NCBI GenBank assembly: GCA_001936135.1
Contig: CP012813.1
Coordinates: 496,001-560,000 of the forward strand
Direction of reading: 5' to 3'
Source of the DNA: Saccharomycopsis fibuligera x Saccharomycopsis cf. fibuligera
Taxonomy: Eukaryota; Ascomycota; Saccharomycetes; Ascoideales; Saccharomycopsidaceae
DNA length: 64,000 nucleotides
Shown: positions 1 through 10,286 of the stretch, one piece after another
How positions within the stretch are numbered: the first letter of the stretch is position 1
How the letters are laid out: each line of letters begins with the position of its first letter
Translations under genes and position numbers: made by a program
The notes under the pieces: model-generated
The model's input: the letters and a program-made list of their open reading frames with translations, nothing else
Told to the model about the DNA's origin: nothing
Database searches by the model: none

Positions 1-1597
1 ATCTGTACGCAATAACAGTAGCTTCTCTTTCTGGTGTGCCCCATGGGTAGCTGAGGATAAAAGTGAATGGGGAACCGTAAGCAGTAGTGGCAAGAGTAGC
101 ATCACCAATATGCTTAACCAAGTTTTTGTATAACAATTGAGTCCAGACAGCACCGGAAATAGAAGCACCCATAGCAGCACCAATATTGTAAGAAGACAAG
201 TACAATGCAGTAACGGAAGCCATATTCTTGTGGGAAGTACAAGATTGAATAGAAGCTTGAACTGGATAAGTGAACAAACCAGCACCGAAACCGAAAAGAC
301 AAAGAGCACCAATAATACCGGAGTGAGAGTTAGTATCACCTCTAAAGTAAACGAGCAAACCGTTAGCAACAAACCAAAGACAAGCACCAAAGATGATGTA
401 TTTTTTTAAATTTCTGAGCTTGACAACAGCCAAACCAAAGATGGTACCGGTTATGACAGAGACAAAAGAGTACAAGGAGGTGATTCTAGTGGCAGATTTG
501 ACAGATTCGTTAACAGCAACAATAAGCACAGTGTACATGTAGTCATTTGGCATGTACCAGACCAAGTCAATGCAAATACCAATAACAACAGCAGACCAAA
601 CACCTCTTTCTTTTAACAAATGACCTGGAATAAGTGGATATTTAGCGAATTTAGCTTCCCAAAGAATAAAGAACGGAATAGCAACAAATCCAATGACCAA
701 AGGAGCAATAATCTTACCCTTTTTCCATTGGTCGTGAACACCGCCAGCAATGGTGAATGGAACCAAAATCAATCCAAAAACAATAATAACCATTAAAAGA
801 CCAATGACGTCAATTTTCCAGAATAAATCAACAGCAGCTTCAACAAAACTTTTGCTTTGAACCTGTTCTTTTCTTTGTTGTTGCAATTCAGCCCATTCTT
901 CGGTTCTGCCAGCCATAAATCTCATGTGGATCAAACAAACAAGCAATGGGATACAAGCTAATGGGAAAATGAAGGCCCACATACCAATACCCCACGACCA
1001 GTTAGAACCGACAGCACCAGTAACATTACCAGAAATCCAGGTATTAATAATGAATGGCAAAGCAGGGACGAAAGAACAAAGCAATCTCCAGTTCAAATTA
1101 GATTGATCGGCAAGAATAAGTTGCATTAACAAAATCACACCAGTATAACCAATTTGGTACAAAACAGAACCACCAGCAAATCTTTGAATATCATAAGATT
1201 GGGATTGAATAATGGTACCAACAACGTAGAAAAGAATACTGACAATGAATAATTCCAATCTACCAAAAACATCAGAAAGTCTAGCAAATGCGAATTGAGC
1301 AGCAGCGGCAATGACGGCTTTAATAACATTAACAGTGGCATACAAAGAGTGAGTATTGTATGATGAAGCCGCTTGAGCAGTGTAAACGTATCTGGTTTGA
1401 GCGTCTAAACCGTAAGCATAAGAAACAAGGAAGATATTAAATAAGAGTAAAACTCTAAGGAGTGGGTGCTTGTATTGCTTGGCGATAATTTCAATTTTTC
1501 TAATCTCATAAGTAGCCTTACTGAGAGGAGGCTCAACCAGTTGCTCTGTGACAGCTTTACCGGCAGTTTTGATGCTATTTGATCTTGAGGATTCCAT
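1..1597 (-). CDS. SIT1: Siderophore-iron transporter, Arn/Sit1 family (3' end beyond window)
   Basis: Major-facilitator permease that takes up iron bound to hydroxamate siderophores. The ORF opens at an ATG whose complement ends at 1597 (MESSRSNSIKT) and stays open to the left edge, giving 532 residues; the family is near 600, so only the C-terminal end is missing. After a cytosolic N-terminus of about 55 residues there are many hydrophobic spans. Family hallmarks are visible: LDAQTRYVYTAQAASSY in the first loop, then ARLSDVFGRLELF (the MFS motif A region), YQIGYTGV and NWSWGIGMWAF. The visible end reads FILSYPWGTPEREA. The family assignment is by remembered similarity to fungal Arn1/Sit1 proteins, and which paralogue it is remains open. 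Its promoter lies to the right and contains GATA and CACCC motifs that fit iron control. Confidence 0.88.
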   Translation of the reverse strand, partial: MESSRSNSIKTAGKAVTEQLVEPPLSKATYEIRKIEIIAKQYKHPLLRVLLLFNIFLVSYAYGLDAQTRYVYTAQAASSYNTHSLYATVNVIKAVIAAAAQFAFARLSDVFGRLELFIVSILFYVVGTIIQSQSYDIQRFAGGSVLYQIGYTGVILLMQLILADQSNLNWRLLCSFVPALPFIINTWISGNVTGAVGSNWSWGIGMWAFIFPLACIPLLVCLIHMRFMAGRTEEWAELQQQRKEQVQSKSFVEAAVDLFWKIDVIGLLMVIIVFGLILVPFTIAGGVHDQWKKGKIIAPLVIGFVAIPFFILWEAKFAKYPLIPGHLLKERGVWSAVVIGICIDLVWYMPNDYMYTVLIVAVNESVKSATRITSLYSFVSVITGTIFGLAVVKLRNLKKYIIFGACLWFVANGLLVYFRGDTNSHSGIIGALCLFGFGAGLFTYPVQASIQSCTSHKNMASVTALYLSSYNIGAAMGASISGAVWTQLLYKNLVKHIGDATLATTAYGSPFTFILSYPWGTPEREATVIAYR

Positions 1598-1814
1598 TTT
1601 GAGAAGGAGATGAAAAAGATGATGATAGATTGATAAGATAACCAAGAGAGAACAAGAAAAATTAAAAACACTAATCCATTCTAAAAAAAAAGTGGATAAT
1701 TTAAGTAGAATATATAGCCGTACAGAGCAGGCGTATTGGCATAATTATTTTTGATGAACAGAATGAGTATTTCTTTTTTTTTTTTTTTTTTTCGCTATAA
1801 TTGCTTTTTTGTCA

Positions 1815-1947
1815 GGGTGCAAGTTCCACTGCAACCCATGCACAGTTGTGCAGCAGAGACAGATATAATAAGAATATTGAAGGTCTTTTTTACGGCTTTT
1901 CACTGGAAAAAAAGGCAAAAGCTGCTTAAGCTACGCATGCGGGTGCA
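1815..1947 (-). promoter_or_regulatory. Two TGCACCC boxes upstream of SIT1 (Aft-type iron element candidates)
   Basis: GGGTGCA occurs at 1815-1821 and CGGGTGCA at 1940-1947. On the strand of the transporter these read TGCACCC and TGCACCCG, and the second matches the Aft consensus YRCACCCR exactly. A further CACCC-type word (GCACCCCG) is at 2018-2025 on the other strand. Aft factors activating iron-uptake genes through CACCC is known from other yeasts; use here is inferred. Confidence 0.4.
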
Positions 1948-2186
1948 CAAAGACAACAGAGGATTACATAAGTGCACAGAAGTCTCAGGCGTATTCGTTA
2001 ATTTCGGTTGTGGTGAGCACCCCGATCGAGATTATGTTTTTACTGCAATACTTTTTGAATAATGCTGATTAATATCAACAAAAATGTTAATTGTGTACAT
2101 AAAAATTAAGGATATAATTGTGAGAACATTAGGGCAGGTGGTGGTACGTGGAAGCTAATGTAAGTAAAACTATCACTCTACTATAC

Positions 2187-2204
2187 CCCACCATATATGG
2201 TGGG
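2187..2204. promoter_or_regulatory. 18-bp perfect palindrome CCCACCATATATGGTGGG
   Basis: A perfect inverted repeat without spacer, about 590 bp upstream of the siderophore-transporter start. Its arms carry CCCACC/GGTGGG around an ATATAT core. The length makes chance unlikely locally. It could be the target of a dimeric regulator, or a cruciform; no specific factor is recognised. Confidence 0.55.
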
Positions 2205-3383
2205 AGCTGCATTGAATATCTTTAGCGTTATTTCCTTTTGTCTCTGCGCATTATCTAAAACATCTTTTTAGGGGTGGGTATGGCCTGTTGCTTTTTTTAT
2301 TGATTTTTTAGTTTTCCCTATTGCTGCGCCTGTTTTTATTTGTACAGAGAGCGACTGCAGTTTTATTAATTGCAAACGGCCATTTCTTAATGATAAAAAA
2401 GTTTAATTGTTGCTTTGCAGAGAAAGGGAAAATTGTGTGTGACCAATGAGTAACTGAGAAATTTTTGACCATTGAAATATGGTGTTATAGTTGCCAGAAT
2501 ACCGGCACCGAGAAATACAGAGAAAAATTTTTCTATTTTTGTTTTACTTTTCCTTTTTTTTCCGATTAAGCTTTTCCACATTAAGGTTTTATTTCCGTTG
2601 CCAAATGCATTAAAATGCATTTGGGCGTCTTTTGACGCATTTGATTTTTGAGATAAATTTTGCTCAGCATTCTTGTCAACTTCAATAAGTGGAAAATTTT
2701 TCTCCACAATAACAACTTTGCATATATTCATAGCGTTGAACTCTGCAGTTCTTTCGCTTCCGGTATTTATTTCCCATATCAGTTTCCACCTCAAACTCTC
2801 TTTTCTTTGCATTTGGCAGCATGTAAAAATTTGCTTCTTTTCAATGTAATCTATTCTATTCGAAGTTTAGATCTGCCATCTTGAGTAATGAGGATTAAAT
2901 TGCGCAACTGTTATTTGTCTTTGTCCAACACAACGGTATGGGGGCAGATCAGCAGCAACGTTTTACAAACGTTAAATAATATGTACAAACATACATCATG
3001 CAACCTCTCAAAAAAATGTTTGGCTTTATTATCAGATCTCAACGGTGCGTCATCGTGGGAATTTATTAAATTAGCAAATGAGTTCGACATTTGCTTTCTC
3101 CTGATCTGCCTAAGGAATTCCATTTGAAGTTTGAGGATAACAACATACATGTTTTGCCAGAAAAAAGCAATTATAGTTTGCTTGCTGCTCTGGCCTGTGC
3201 TTAATAAAAATAATTATTTCGAATTTGAGATTTTGCCAAGCATCTAAGCCAAACAAAATTTTCTTCAAAAGAAAAAATACTTTTTTCTTTTTTATTCTGC
3301 AGTTACACATTTCATTGAAATCATGAATTAATCAGCAAGCAAGGCTAAAAAAACATTTTTTCAGATCATGTTCATTTAGACAA

Positions 3384-4049
3384 TTAAACTGATTTTTCAT
3401 GATATTTGTACTTCTTCAACCCTTCAATTTCAGCCGCGGTGCTTGTGACCCACTGGTTCACGATAATGTTAGTTGCAGAGGCAATTAATGGCATTATTAT
3501 AAACAACCGTGTATCTATACTATTCTTAAATTTGACTTTCGTAGGATCCACCTGGTAATGGCACCTTATGAGCAAGATGGAGATACTAACATGCATTGCA
3601 TGGAATAGCACTAGGTATTTTGGTTCATTTGCGAAGCTGCGTTGAGCTTTTAAAATGAAGTTTTGAATTTTGACAATAGTATCATTTCTGCTAGCAATAG
3701 TAAACATGTCATCAATATTAGCATTGCCCTGCGCTTGAGAATCTGCCTTTTGTTCAATCAACTGTTTAGTCAAGCTATAGTGATTCAAGTAGTGCAAGCA
3801 AATGCAATTGAGCAGCATCGCAAGCAAAGCAAAAAAGCCATATAAAGGTTTTTGCTTAAAAAAAGGTAGTATAATATAGAACGGTGTAAGGACCAAAAAT
3901 ATTACCAGAAACACTCTAAGATAAAATTGGTTTCTTTCATACGACACATCGTTGAGGAGGGCAATAAGATCGTCCTGTTCATTGGGCTCGAGATAATCGT
4001 TCTGAGCAAAATTGTCTATTTTGGCGAGAGATTTTCTAAGTCTGGACAT
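3384..4049 (-). CDS. Unidentified multi-span membrane protein, 221 residues
   Basis: I do not recognise a family. The first ATG in frame is at 4049 (MSRLRKSLAKID); the open frame runs a few codons further upstream only to a TTG. The N-terminal 40 residues are charged and acidic (EPNEQDD). Two adjacent hydrophobic spans follow near residues 45-65 and 70-90 (FLVIFLVLTPFYIILPFF, FFALLAMLLNCICLHYL), then a polar loop with AQGNANIDD, a third span near 145-165 (YLVLFHAMHVSISILLI) and a fourth near 185-205 (FIIMPLIASATNIIV). The tail is basic (KKYKYHEKSV). An even number of spans with charged ends suggests both termini on the same side. A 16-bp palindrome with a CACGTG core lies about 145 bp upstream. 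Confidence 0.6.
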   Translation of the reverse strand: MSRLRKSLAKIDNFAQNDYLEPNEQDDLIALLNDVSYERNQFYLRVFLVIFLVLTPFYIILPFFKQKPLYGFFALLAMLLNCICLHYLNHYSLTKQLIEQKADSQAQGNANIDDMFTIASRNDTIVKIQNFILKAQRSFANEPKYLVLFHAMHVSISILLIRCHYQVDPTKVKFKNSIDTRLFIIMPLIASATNIIVNQWVTSTAAEIEGLKKYKYHEKSV

Positions 4050-4192
4050 TAGGTATCTCAATTTCTCGATGATTTTACTCCTAGGCTATGAGAATCATTG
4101 ATTGGTGTGGTTATAGCTGTATCTTTCGCCATCGAATAGATCAAAATATTTTCGCTTAACACCCCCCACCCTCAAAAAAATGACAGAGATGG

Positions 4193-4208
4193 TATATCAC
4201 GTGATATA
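4193..4208. promoter_or_regulatory. 16-bp palindrome TATATCACGTGATATA (Cbf1-type E-box)
   Basis: Perfect palindrome centred on CACGTG, containing ATCACGTGAT, which matches the Cbf1 preference RTCACRTG on both strands. It lies upstream of the small membrane-protein gene and just past the 3' end of ZTA1, so the membrane-protein gene is the likely target. Factor identity is inferred from the motif alone. Confidence 0.55.
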
Positions 4209-4362
4209 ACATTATAACTGTACACTTATAAGCCAACGGAGCATGCTACACTTCTTTTTCTAACGACTGCTTTCCCTTTAATTAACATTCCATTATCACA
4301 AAATATACACAACAATATAACATAAATCGGTATCTAATAATCCAAGGTCAAGCTAGCAAAAC

Positions 4363-5358
4363 TCATTGAGGAATTTCCAAGGTCAATTTACCAGTTGTTT
4401 TACGAGAAATAAGCAACTTGTTAGCCTCCTTGTACTCACTTAATGGGTATGGCTTGCTAACGTTATACTTCAAATCACCACTGACCAAACTGTCCACCAA
4501 AATCTTGCTGTATTTGGCAAACAAATCTGGTGTCGCAATGTAGCGCAAAACTGTTGGTCTGCTAACTTGGATATTGTTTGGCCAAGTATTGATGGTGACT
4601 GGGCCAATTGGGCCACTAGCATTACCAAAACTGACAAATCTGCCATTCAAGCCCAATGACTGTAAAGTGGTATCATAAGTGTCTTTACCTACAGAGTCAT
4701 AAGCTGCTTGAACCCCTTTACCGTTGGTGAATTCTTTTACTTTAGCGACAATGTCGTCAGTTTGATTGTTGATTAAGTATTCAGCTCCCAAGCTTTTAGC
4801 CAATTGTAATTTTTCTTCACTGGAGGCAACAGCAATAGCATGAGCACCTCTTTGCTTAATGATTTGCAACAACACTTGGCCAACCCCACCTGCAGCGGCA
4901 TAAACGAGAATAAAGTCACCTTTTTGCACATCGTAAACTTCACTAGCAAAAGTAATGGCAGTGAGCCCCTGAATCAAGATACTTCCCAATTTTTTGAAGT
5001 TTTCTTCACTAATGTCACTGTCCAACTTGATGATTGGGTGAGTGGCATTGACTTTGGTATATTGAGCAAAAGTAGCAGTGGCTGGATACGCAACCTTGTC
5101 ACCAACTTTGTAGTCTTTAACATTAGCACCAACAGCAGCAACAGTACCAGAAGCCTCACGGCCCAAGATGTATGGCTTTGGTGCAGCGTAGACACCAGTA
5201 CGAAAGTAGTTTTCAATGTAATTGATCCCAGAATATTTGTTCTTGATGAGGATCTCGTTATCAGAGATCTCTGGCACTGGAGAATCGGTGTACTTGAGGA
5301 CGTCTAAGTCCCCGGTTTCTTCAATGAGGATGACTTTCTGGGTTTTAGGAATTGACAT
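4363..5358 (-). CDS. ZTA1: Zeta-crystallin-like NADPH:quinone oxidoreductase (Zta1)
   Basis: Medium-chain reductase of the quinone oxidoreductase branch, using NADPH to reduce quinones one electron at a time; the yeast enzyme is linked to oxidative stress. From the ATG at 5358 (MSIPKTQKVILIEE) the protein has 331 residues, the usual family length. Visible motifs are the GroES-like N-domain (NYIENYFRTGVY, LGREASGTV), the Rossmann nucleotide site AAAGGVGQ followed by GAHAIAVASSEEKL, then NGKGV and DSVGKDTY, and the end RKTTGKLTLEIPQ, all closely matching S. cerevisiae Zta1. The frame continues upstream for 35 codons to a TTG at 5463 but without an ATG, so that extension is not included. No catalytic-zinc cysteines are present, as expected for this branch. 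Confidence 0.93.
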   Translation of the reverse strand: MSIPKTQKVILIEETGDLDVLKYTDSPVPEISDNEILIKNKYSGINYIENYFRTGVYAAPKPYILGREASGTVAAVGANVKDYKVGDKVAYPATATFAQYTKVNATHPIIKLDSDISEENFKKLGSILIQGLTAITFASEVYDVQKGDFILVYAAAGGVGQVLLQIIKQRGAHAIAVASSEEKLQLAKSLGAEYLINNQTDDIVAKVKEFTNGKGVQAAYDSVGKDTYDTTLQSLGLNGRFVSFGNASGPIGPVTINTWPNNIQVSRPTVLRYIATPDLFAKYSKILVDSLVSGDLKYNVSKPYPLSEYKEANKLLISRKTTGKLTLEIPQ

Positions 5359-6164
5359 GTTTCGAGGAGTTTTGAAAATTAGTGTATGAAAGGAATTGGG
5401 GCACGAAAAAAGTGGAGAAGAATTATGAAGAAGTAACAAATAAAAAAAAGATGAATTGACCAATTGCGAATAAGACCAACGTCAAACTAGGTTAAAAATA
5501 TGAATAACTCCAGATGGGGGCCATTGGGATGCTTTATATGCGGTAAGCACACACCCAAGTTGGTAATACTAAGAGCACGTGATAATGGCTAAAAGTCACC
5601 CAAAACGGTAAATATCCGACAAGAATTACTAATAAGCAGATAACTGCTAAAAGCAGTGGAATTTACGGTAATTAAACATGTTTACGAAAATTGAGATTAA
5701 ACTTTTTAGAGTTAGACTCTGAGGTGATGGTCGTGTTGATAAAACGAGACAAGAATATAAAATTGCGCTATCTATTTTACAGTAGACAAAAATCATACTA
5801 TTCAAAAGCATAAAGTCTGAACGAGGAAAAAAAAAAAAAAAAAAAAAAAAAAATAATAATACTATAGTAAATATAATGAAGTAGTCATGATTGAGGAGTA
5901 AACAACCGCACCGAGCGCTGAAAATCGGAGAATGGCTATTAAAGTAAGAAATGGCAGACATTCGTATTAGGGTTGACAGTTTCATGTCGCACATCATACG
6001 TCGGCATTACCTCCGCTTAGCTCCGAAGTGCTAAAGTAGCGTAAAATGAAGTTTAAATCTCAAAATCACACCAAGAACCAACATAAAAAAACAACATCCA
6101 AAGTATAGCGTGAGTCGCAAAACACTATTATAGGTCTTGCATTTAGTAGTAACAGCATCTCATC
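5359..6164. other. ZTA1 promoter and LEU3-like 3' flank
   Basis: No gene seen. The region contains a Yap1-type box, a CACGTG at 5576-5581 and a 27-nt poly(A) run at 5827-5853. A minus-strand ORF at 5647-5997 is low-complexity (poly-Phe from the A-tract) and is not credible. Confidence 0.6.
5626..5632. promoter_or_regulatory. TTACTAA Yap1/Cap1 response element upstream of ZTA1
   Basis: TTACTAA is the classical recognition sequence of AP-1-like yeast regulators Yap1/Cap1. It lies about 270 bp upstream of the ZTA1 start codon. Since zeta-crystallin-like reductases belong to the oxidative-stress response, a functional site is plausible; only the motif is seen here. Confidence 0.45.
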
Positions 6165-6190
6165 TCAGTAGTTCTCATCACTAACATCAC

Positions 6191-6227
<37 letters not shown>

Positions 6228-9200
6228 GCTGTTATAGTTATGGCTTCCTGAATGATGTTTCGATACCGGCCCATTATTGCCATTATTGTTGTTATTGTAA
6301 CTATGGTTAGTGCCGAACAAAGACACATTAGGAGCTGGATCACTGTAAGCATCGTGAAAGCCGAAATCATTCATCACTGAAGACACATCCTTAAGCAAAA
6401 CATTTAAATCGCTGCTCCAGAACTCTAATGAGTTGTCGGCACCGCCCCATGGTGAAATTGCCGATAAGTCTGTTGGACCGTTGCCGAAATTAATATTTGC
6501 ATTAGTGGAGTTCGAGCCAGTGTTAGTGCTCGTAGACACACCATTATTGCCGGTAAACCCGGAATTGGTGCTATTGGAAGTTCTCATCGTGGCGCTCCCC
6601 TGGCGAGCAAGCAGCGGTGACATAGCTAATTCTGGGCCATTTCTAGCAGTGTGAGCGGTATTTTTAGATGTTGAATTAACATTAGAGTTAACTGCAGCAT
6701 CGAAATTATTATTATCATTGTTATTGCCATTATTGCTGAGGCCACTGGCGTTGATATTGGATAAAATTGGGTTAGTTATACTAGAAGTGTTCGTGTTGAT
6801 CCCATTGTAACCCGTTGGTTCTTGTGAAGAAGTACTGAAGTTCATATTATTGACGTTTTCATTGTTATTTGGATAAGCATTAGCAGTTGCTACCGTAGAA
6901 TTCATTGAATTTATTTGATAGTTGTTATTTTGTAATTTGTTGGAGCTCCCAGGTACAGAGAACCTATGGCTCACAGCAGGTGAATATTTGATACCTGTTG
7001 ATGCGGCACTGTAAGTTTGATGATTTGCCAGTGCAATATTTGATACCAAACCAGGCTGTGATATCTGTGGCGAACGGGATCCAACTGTTAATGATACTTT
7101 GTTATTAAATAGCGGTTTGTAAGTACCTGTAGCAGCCGTATCACCGGAAATGGAAGGTGCAATTGAACCAGACTTGGCTTTCTTGGCCTTTTTGGCCACT
7201 TGGCGAGGTGAGGCGAACAATGTTGATGAGGATGACCCTGACACCGCTGGTGCCAGCGGTGGAAGCGAAGCTGGTCGAATTGGAGGAGGAGTATCTTCAG
7301 TAGAAGCATTGCCATCCCTACCTCTTTTTAACCCAATTACTTCCGCATTACTGAACAGTTGTTGCTGCGACTTAGACGAACCAAAGGCCGATGGTCGTTT
7401 CGCACTGTCTAACTGCGGAGAGCTAACGGAGGAACTTGATCCTACTGAACCACTGTGCTGGCGATGATGATGATGATGGTGTGCACTGCTGTTAGCACCA
7501 TTATAATTATTGGCACTATGTTTGTGTCTGTCATGGTGGATAGGTGCAGGATCCAATGGAATCGTCTTGATAATTTTTCTGGCAGAATTTTCTGGGCGTA
7601 ACACAATATCCTCTAACGTGCGTGATTTCTTTGATGGATGAGAGCCGTTACTTTGACTTTCCTGATTTTCGCTGGTCTTGTTATTGTTTGTATTATTGGT
7701 ATTGGTATTGCTTGCGGCTGCTTCCGAAGGTGTTGACCCCAAATCTTTAATTTTCTCATCAAGAGATGAAGAGCCATCGGAGTCTGGGTAGTCGTTGTCG
7801 CTATCGTATGTATTTTCCATCCTGCCTGAAAACCGAGGTTGTTGTTGTTGTTGTTGTTGTTGTTGTTGCTGAAAACTTCGCTGCTGTTGATGTTGATCAG
7901 TATATGAACCTTTTCCAATGGCCTTGTTAGCGATACTATTAGCCGAACGAGCTGCTGCATTGGCAGAATTAACATCGTCCACTCCTTCAACGTCAGAATT
8001 AACATCGTCATCCTCTTCATCTTTTTTGATCATGTAACGCATCATCCCGCTCTTTTCTCTCAAAATCAACAAACAGTCAAAAAATATACTCGCTGCCATT
8101 CTTGTAGTAATATTTACTTCAAACTTTAACGAGTTCTTAGCATATAATGTGTCAAATAATTGCCATAAACTTTGCATAATTCCCGAAAATCGGTAAGCAA
8201 TATCATACTTGATCACTGAATTACGCAAAGTCAAGTAGATTGCCACCTGATACATAGTCTTACCACGAGGAAAGTCAATTATTTGCTTAAGCGGAGAGAA
8301 TGAAATCTTAGTAATGATGAACGCTGCTTGCCAAATGGATATAACGTATACACCAGGCAAATATTTCATGAACCGCTTATCTTGGGTTTGAGCTATTTGA
8401 CAATGGTTAAGTAATGCGACACAGACATTGAAAAGCTTGATGAGCCCATGTTTCAGTGCTAATGAAAGATCATTGTAGTATGCTGGTTTGCGTCTTGTGT
8501 TGCTGCCTGGTCTAGCTCCAGCAGCAGTATTGTAACTTTGAGTATTATTATTATCTTCATCATCTGAGCTATTATTGTAGTCTGCATTTTCACTATTAAA
8601 GTTGTTGTTCTGATTACTGTTTGTGTTGCTCAAAACTGCATTTCCAGTAGCCTTTTCTTCATCTTCCAAATCGAGAAAGTAATAAGTGTATAAATGTACC
8701 CTGGCTAGCAAAAATGCAAATTTCCGGTAATGGTCAAGCGAATGCAACCCAATTCTCATTTCCATCTTGTCCAATCGCTGAGATAAAATATTGATTAACG
8801 GCTTTCTTTCACTATGATTTTGGGTATTGCTAAGGGTACTAACAATCTGGCTTTCAAAATCGGCCACTTCCATCAACTGTTTGATTGGTAAAGGGAAATT
8901 AAGCTCATCATTCAGCGCCAAAAACTTAAGCAAGTTGCTGTCAAAAGAAGTAAAAGCTGGATATCCAAACACCGTCAGAATTGTTTGCGAAACAATGTTA
9001 CACAGAATCCAGGTGCGTAGTTGCTCAGTTAGAAGCATGAGCTGTCTAGAATCTGTCTTAGCAGCATTGGAAAAGTCCGTAGCATGCCCTGGACTATGAA
9101 GACCAATTCTAACTGCTTGGAATAATGCAATTCCAATGGTGTTCCAGGACGAATCAGCACTTAATGAACTGGCTAACGGCGGCCACATAGTGAAGATGAT

Positions 9201-10286
9201 AAAAGCCTGCACAGAGTACACTGAAGAAGCATTGTAGACTGGCTCATCAAATTCAGAAGGTGAGTACCGTGTGATGGGACTAATGGTTAAATCTTCCAAA
9301 ATGTTTCGCACCAATGGGGAAAGATCCATAAGAAGAGATCTAGAGTAGCCATCAGAGTACCTTCTCAAAGCAGTGAGCATAATTACCCAAAACAATGCGG
9401 GACACAAGCGATATAGCTTTTCCGGACCCTTTTGAATATCAATGACAGGAAGAAGTGTATGGTAATTGTCTGAAAATTCAACGTAGAGTTCTTTGATCTT
9501 CTCGGAGGATAAGTTGATATTTTGAAGGGTTTTGGGCTCGCATTGCAACGCGCTTTCACTTAAACTATCCCTAGTCTCTGCTGTATTCGTTGAACCACCT
9601 AGTGGTACATTACTTAGTGATATGTCGGTTGCATTCTGCTGAGTGGAAGGCCCAGAACTGGTGGCATTCGCTTGTAATTGAGAAATAGGAAATGTTACTG
9701 GTGCTGCTGCTGGGCTATTCTGTACCAGATTGCCCAGTATTCCCAAACCAGGCCTATTATTGATGTTGATATTGCTGATATTGTTATTATTAGTTGGCCC
9801 AGTAGGACTATCGTAGTCTTCTAACTTGAGCTCATTTCTCTCATTCTCACTGTTAAGAGCATTTGCGGTATTCACCACATTATTTAGCTTCTGGATCAAG
9901 TCTGCATTAAGCAACGCAGCAGTCAGCAGTGAAGATTCGTCACTAAGCGGTTTGATGAGGCCATTCAATGTTTGCCTTAGCTCATGATACGCCTGCTCAA
10001 GCTGCGCATTACGGGCCCTTTTGTATGTACGCTTGTAGTCTGGTTTCAAAGTACACAAGAGTCCTCGTGCAGCGCACCTTGAACACGGATTAGGAGCATT
10101 TTCCTGGGCATTACATTTGGACTTTTGTTGACGGCATTCGACACAAGCGATGCGCTTAGTCCTACTTCGTACTTTGTTGGAATTGGTATTGGGGTTGTTG
10201 TCATTATTGTCATTCTGATGGTGGTCATCGTTGGAGATGATCTGATCTCGAGGACGGCTCGGATGAGGCCTTATTTCCGTAACCAT
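6165..10286 (-). CDS. LEU3: Leu3-type Zn(2)Cys(6) transcription regulator, 1373 residues with long low-complexity expansions
   Basis: Nuclear regulator of branched-chain amino-acid genes; in S. cerevisiae Leu3 senses alpha-isopropylmalate. A complete zinc cluster is visible with cysteines at 48, 51, 58, 68, 71 and 78, in the context ACVECRQQKSKC and ending KPDYKRTYKRARN, which is the Leu3 signature. The fungal-specific middle homology region follows around residues 260-560 (IKELYVEFSDNYHTLLPVIDI, FTMWPPLASS). From about residue 560 the protein becomes rich in Asn, Ser and Asp, with a Gln run encoded near 7830-7880, a His run near 7463-7485, and a terminal Asn run near 6185-6230. A possible acidic activation end (FWSSDLNVLLKDVSSVMNDFGF) lies near the C-terminus. 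The S. cerevisiae protein is 886 residues, so this one is about 490 longer, almost all low complexity. A CUG-clade paralogue of Leu3 cannot be excluded. Confidence 0.85.

Larger units (their letters stand above)
1598..3383. other. Intergenic region upstream of SIT1, no convincing gene
   Basis: Holds the promoter of the siderophore transporter and the 3' flank of the next minus-strand gene. Poly(T) lies near 1770-1793. A minus-strand ORF of 141 codons (2387-2812) and two overlapping 79-codon ORFs (2888-3127 plus, 2911-3150 minus) show no family I recognise and have low-complexity, unbalanced composition. They could be chance ORFs or remnants of a decayed gene. GATA-type motifs overlap the presumed leader at 1631-1641 (TGATAAGATAA). 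Confidence 0.6.

Noticed and set aside
2387-2812. Minus-strand ORF of 141 codons in the SIT1 upstream region
   Set aside because: No recognisable family or consistent domain, overlapped by an ORF on the other strand, and AT-rich composition; more likely chance, though a fast-evolving small gene cannot be excluded.
2888-3150. Pair of 79-codon ORFs on opposite strands
   Set aside because: They mirror each other and match nothing known; at most a gene remnant.
5359-5463. 35-codon N-terminal extension of ZTA1, which could look like an organelle leader
   Set aside because: The extension is open but begins with TTG and has no ATG; the family start corresponds to the ATG at 5358. Non-AUG initiation for dual targeting is possible but unsupported.
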